A DNA stretch of 6,710 nucleotides from contig JANYKF010000115.1 in assembly GCA_025361665.1 (NCBI GenBank), positions 1 to 6,710 of the forward strand. The letters run 5' to 3'. The translations under genes and the position numbers were made by a program. Under the pieces are notes generated by a model. The model saw only the letters and a list, made by a program, of their open reading frames with translations, was not told the DNA's origin and ran no database searches. Of this stretch, positions 5,079 to 6,710 are shown piece by piece (within the stretch, counting starts at the first letter, position 1; each line of letters begins with the position of its first letter). Source of the stretch: Clostridiaceae bacterium. Its GTDB lineage: Bacteria; Bacillota; Clostridia; DSM-8532.

Positions 5079-6710
5079 GAGCAGCTTTCCGGAATCGTGG
5101 AGCGCATCACGTACGCCAACGAAGCGAGTGGGTTCGCCGTTGTCAAGATCAAGTCCAGGGGTTTTCCGGAACTCGTCGCGGTGGTTGGAAGCCTTGCCGG
5201 CGTGCGCGTGGGATCCACGATTGCGCTCAAGGGCGAATGGCGCATCGACAGCCAGTTCGGCCGCCAGTTTTCCGCATCCGCCTATGAGGAGACTGTTCCC
5301 GCAACCCTGGCCGGGCTGGAGAAATACCTTGGAAGCGGCCTCATCAAGGGCATCGGTCCCGAATTCGCGAAAAAAATCGTGAAGACTTTCAAGAACAAAA
5401 CGATGGACATTCTTGAAGAAAGGCCGGATGACCTCATCAAGGTTCCCGGAATTGGCGCCAAACGGGTGCTGCTGATCAAGAAAGCCTGGGTGGAGCAGAA
5501 GGAAATCAAGAATCTGATGCTATTTCTTCAGGACCATGACGTTTCCACCCATTTTGCGGGAAAAATCTACAAGACATACGGGGATGCCAGCATCAGGACG
5601 GTGCGGGAAAATCCCTTCCGATTGGCAGACGATATCTGGGGCATCGGTTTTCGCACGGCGGATGCCATTGCCCGGAAGCTGGGGGTGGACCCGCATTCGC
5701 ATGCCCGCTGCCGATCTGGCATCCTTTACGTGATGAACGAGCTGGCGGGCGAAGGACACTGCTTCGTGACGCGGCCCCAGCTGATAAAGGCCTGCGGGAA
5801 GCTGCTGGAGCTTCCGGAACCCATCATCACGGAAGCGCTGACGAAGATGGCCGCTGCGCGCGACATCATGGTGGAGATCCTCGGAGCACCTGCCGGTCTG
5901 CGGCTATCCGAGACGATACGCGGATATGATGCCGCAATGGAACGACAGACCGCCGTGTCCGGGGATGCCGCCTTGTGGCTCCCTGCCTACTGGTTCGCGG
6001 AAACGGGTGCGGCAAGCCGGATGATGGCGATTGTCGGCAGGGAAAGCCCCTATCGCCTGGCCGACCCGGAACCGATCCTGGAAAAGACCGCCCGGGAAGC
6101 CGGCATCACCTACGATCCGATTCAACAGGAAGCGGTCCGGAAAGCGGTTTCCGCCAAATGCACCATTCTCACGGGGGGGCCCGGAACCGGCAAGACCACC
6201 ACGACGCTTGCCATCCTGAAAGTATTCGAAGCACTTGGTGCAACCGTTTTGCTGGCTGCCCCGACTGGACGTGCGGCGAAGCGCCTTTCCGAAACGACCG
6301 GTCGCGAGGCGAAGACGCTGCACCGCCTCCTGGAGTACAAACCACCCCAAAGGAGCACGCGCAATGCCGAATATCCTTTGGCATGCGATGTCCTGGTGGT
6401 CGATGAGACTTCCATGGTGGATATCATGCTGTTTTACGACTTGCTGAAGGCCGTGCCGGATGAGACGGTCCTGCTGTCAGTCGCCCTCGCGCTGATCATG
6501 CTGCACATCGAGGCGCGGCGGTACCTGTACTATGACATCTGGCGCTCGCGGCTCCGGATGCTCGAGCGAGGACTGATCGCTCCGGCGCTCTGGAAAGACG
6601 CCGCGCGCCGCGAACTCGAGCACGAACGGGATTGGCGTCGTCTCCTCGCCAAAGACCTCCACCGCGCGCGTTTCCACATGCCGTACTCCGAGGCGTTCGG
6701 CCGCCGCCTG
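5076..6710 (+). CDS. recD2: RecD2-type ATP-dependent DNA helicase, N-terminal 467 residues, joined in frame to an unrelated C terminus
   Basis: RecD2 is a superfamily 1B 5'-3' DNA helicase that acts in DNA repair and replication-fork maintenance outside a RecBCD complex. Visible order: an OB-like N-terminal region (~1-75, SGIVERITYANEASGFAVVK); helix-hairpin-helix segments LIKGIGPEFAKKIV (~98-111), LIKVPGIGAKR (~125-135) and IWGIGFRTADAIARKLGV (~187-204); then the helicase core. Walker A is TGGPGTGKTTT with Lys373, motif Ia is APTGRAAKRL, and Walker B/motif II is VLVVDETSMVD with Asp443-Glu444; most relatives have DEAS here, this one DETS. After ETVLL (residue 467) the expected VGDxxQLPSVG motif III never appears. 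The frame continues without a stop to the window end (residue 545) as DUF2270-like sequence. Complete RecD2 proteins are about 720-850 residues, so motifs III-VI and the 2B region are missing and this product could not be a working helicase as read. The first 467 residues show no sign of decay. Confidence 0.92.
   Translation, partial: MEQLSGIVERITYANEASGFAVVKIKSRGFPELVAVVGSLAGVRVGSTIALKGEWRIDSQFGRQFSASAYEETVPATLAGLEKYLGSGLIKGIGPEFAKKIVKTFKNKTMDILEERPDDLIKVPGIGAKRVLLIKKAWVEQKEIKNLMLFLQDHDVSTHFAGKIYKTYGDASIRTVRENPFRLADDIWGIGFRTADAIARKLGVDPHSHARCRSGILYVMNELAGEGHCFVTRPQLIKACGKLLELPEPIITEALTKMAAARDIMVEILGAPAGLRLSETIRGYDAAMERQTAVSGDAALWLPAYWFAETGAASRMMAIVGRESPYRLADPEPILEKTAREAGITYDPIQQEAVRKAVSAKCTILTGGPGTGKTTTTLAILKVFEALGATVLLAAPTGRAAKRLSETTGREAKTLHRLLEYKPPQRSTRNAEYPLACDVLVVDETSMVDIMLFYDLLKAVPDETVLLSVALALIMLHIEARRYLYYDIWRSRLRMLERGLIAPALWKDAARRELEHERDWRRLLAKDLHRARFHMPYSEAFGRRL
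6480..6710 (+). other. DUF2270-like membrane protein fragment, foreign to the preceding recD2
   Basis: The 77 residues encoded here resemble the conserved core of DUF2270 proteins as I recall the family: the end of a hydrophobic helix (VALALIMLHIE), then the characteristic ARRYLYYDIWRSRLRMLERG block, a charged stretch with WRRLLAKDL, and MPYSEAFGRRL near the edge. DUF2270 members are small predicted inner-membrane proteins of unknown function, known to me mainly from proteobacteria, actinobacteria, deinococci and haloarchaea. Both ends are missing: no start codon or ribosome binding site belongs to it, and it runs off the right edge. By count it is 155/230 G+C (67%) over 6481-6710, against 53% in the 120 bases before. 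Codon choice also shifts toward CTC, GAG and CGC. The family call rests on memory of the motif, not on a search. Confidence 0.75.

Noticed and set aside
6174..6183. Run of G residues followed by C residues in the Walker A region, a possible frameshift site
   Set aside because: The reading frame is intact across it and gives a perfect TGGPGTGKTTT motif, so no base appears gained or lost.
6477..6677. Minus-strand open frame of 66 codons in the foreign segment after the join
   Set aside because: The plus strand over the same bases gives a recognisable DUF2270-like sequence. The minus-strand product is featureless.
1..6710. tRNA, rRNA, CRISPR arrays, insertion sequences and phage or defence genes
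   Set aside because: No regularly spaced repeats, transposase motifs, flanking target duplications or cloverleaf-type sequences were seen in a by-eye reading of both strands.

Overview
The window holds four protein-coding regions and one sequence discontinuity. The visible families suggest a Gram-positive-type bacterium, perhaps a moderately high-GC member of the Bacillota (clostridial type): a YesN/YesM-like two-component pair, an MMPL-family exporter and a RecD2-type helicase. This assignment is an inference from gene content only. YesN/YesM-like pairs also occur in spirochaetes and other phyla. Most of the window is GC-rich by eye. The last ~230 bases are clearly richer (about 67% G+C by count, against about 53% in the 120 bases before them).

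Layout. Positions 1-1366 (minus strand) carry the first 455 residues of an MMPL/RND-superfamily membrane transporter that runs off the left edge. A 252-bp divergent intergenic region (1367-1618) follows, with a candidate promoter and a cluster of perfect palindromes. Two overlapping plus-strand genes come next: a receiver/AraC-type response regulator (1619-3118) and a membrane histidine kinase of the His_kinase/HATPase_c type (3115-4968), joined by a 4-bp ATGA overlap. After a 107-bp gap containing an 11-bp tandem duplication, a recD2-type helicase gene starts at 5076.

The recD2 reading frame is normal through the Walker A and Walker B motifs, but at about 6477-6480 it switches in frame to a protein that looks like the C-terminal half of a DUF2270 membrane protein. 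The helicase motifs that should follow (the GDxxQLPSVG motif III and everything downstream) are absent from the window. The accompanying jump in G+C and the change of protein family make a chimeric join between two different genomes the simplest reading. A natural fusion cannot be excluded from the sequence alone.

How the genes may work together. The kinase should sense an extracytoplasmic signal and phosphorylate Asp55 of the co-transcribed regulator, which would bind DNA through its AraC-type domain. No sugar ABC transporter genes, the common companions of such pairs, are visible. The divergent MMPL transporter is therefore the only visible candidate target besides autoregulation; this is inference. 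RecD2 looks like an unrelated housekeeping DNA-repair gene. I found no convincing new biological system. The points most worth checking are the recD2/DUF2270 join and the palindrome cluster upstream of the regulator.
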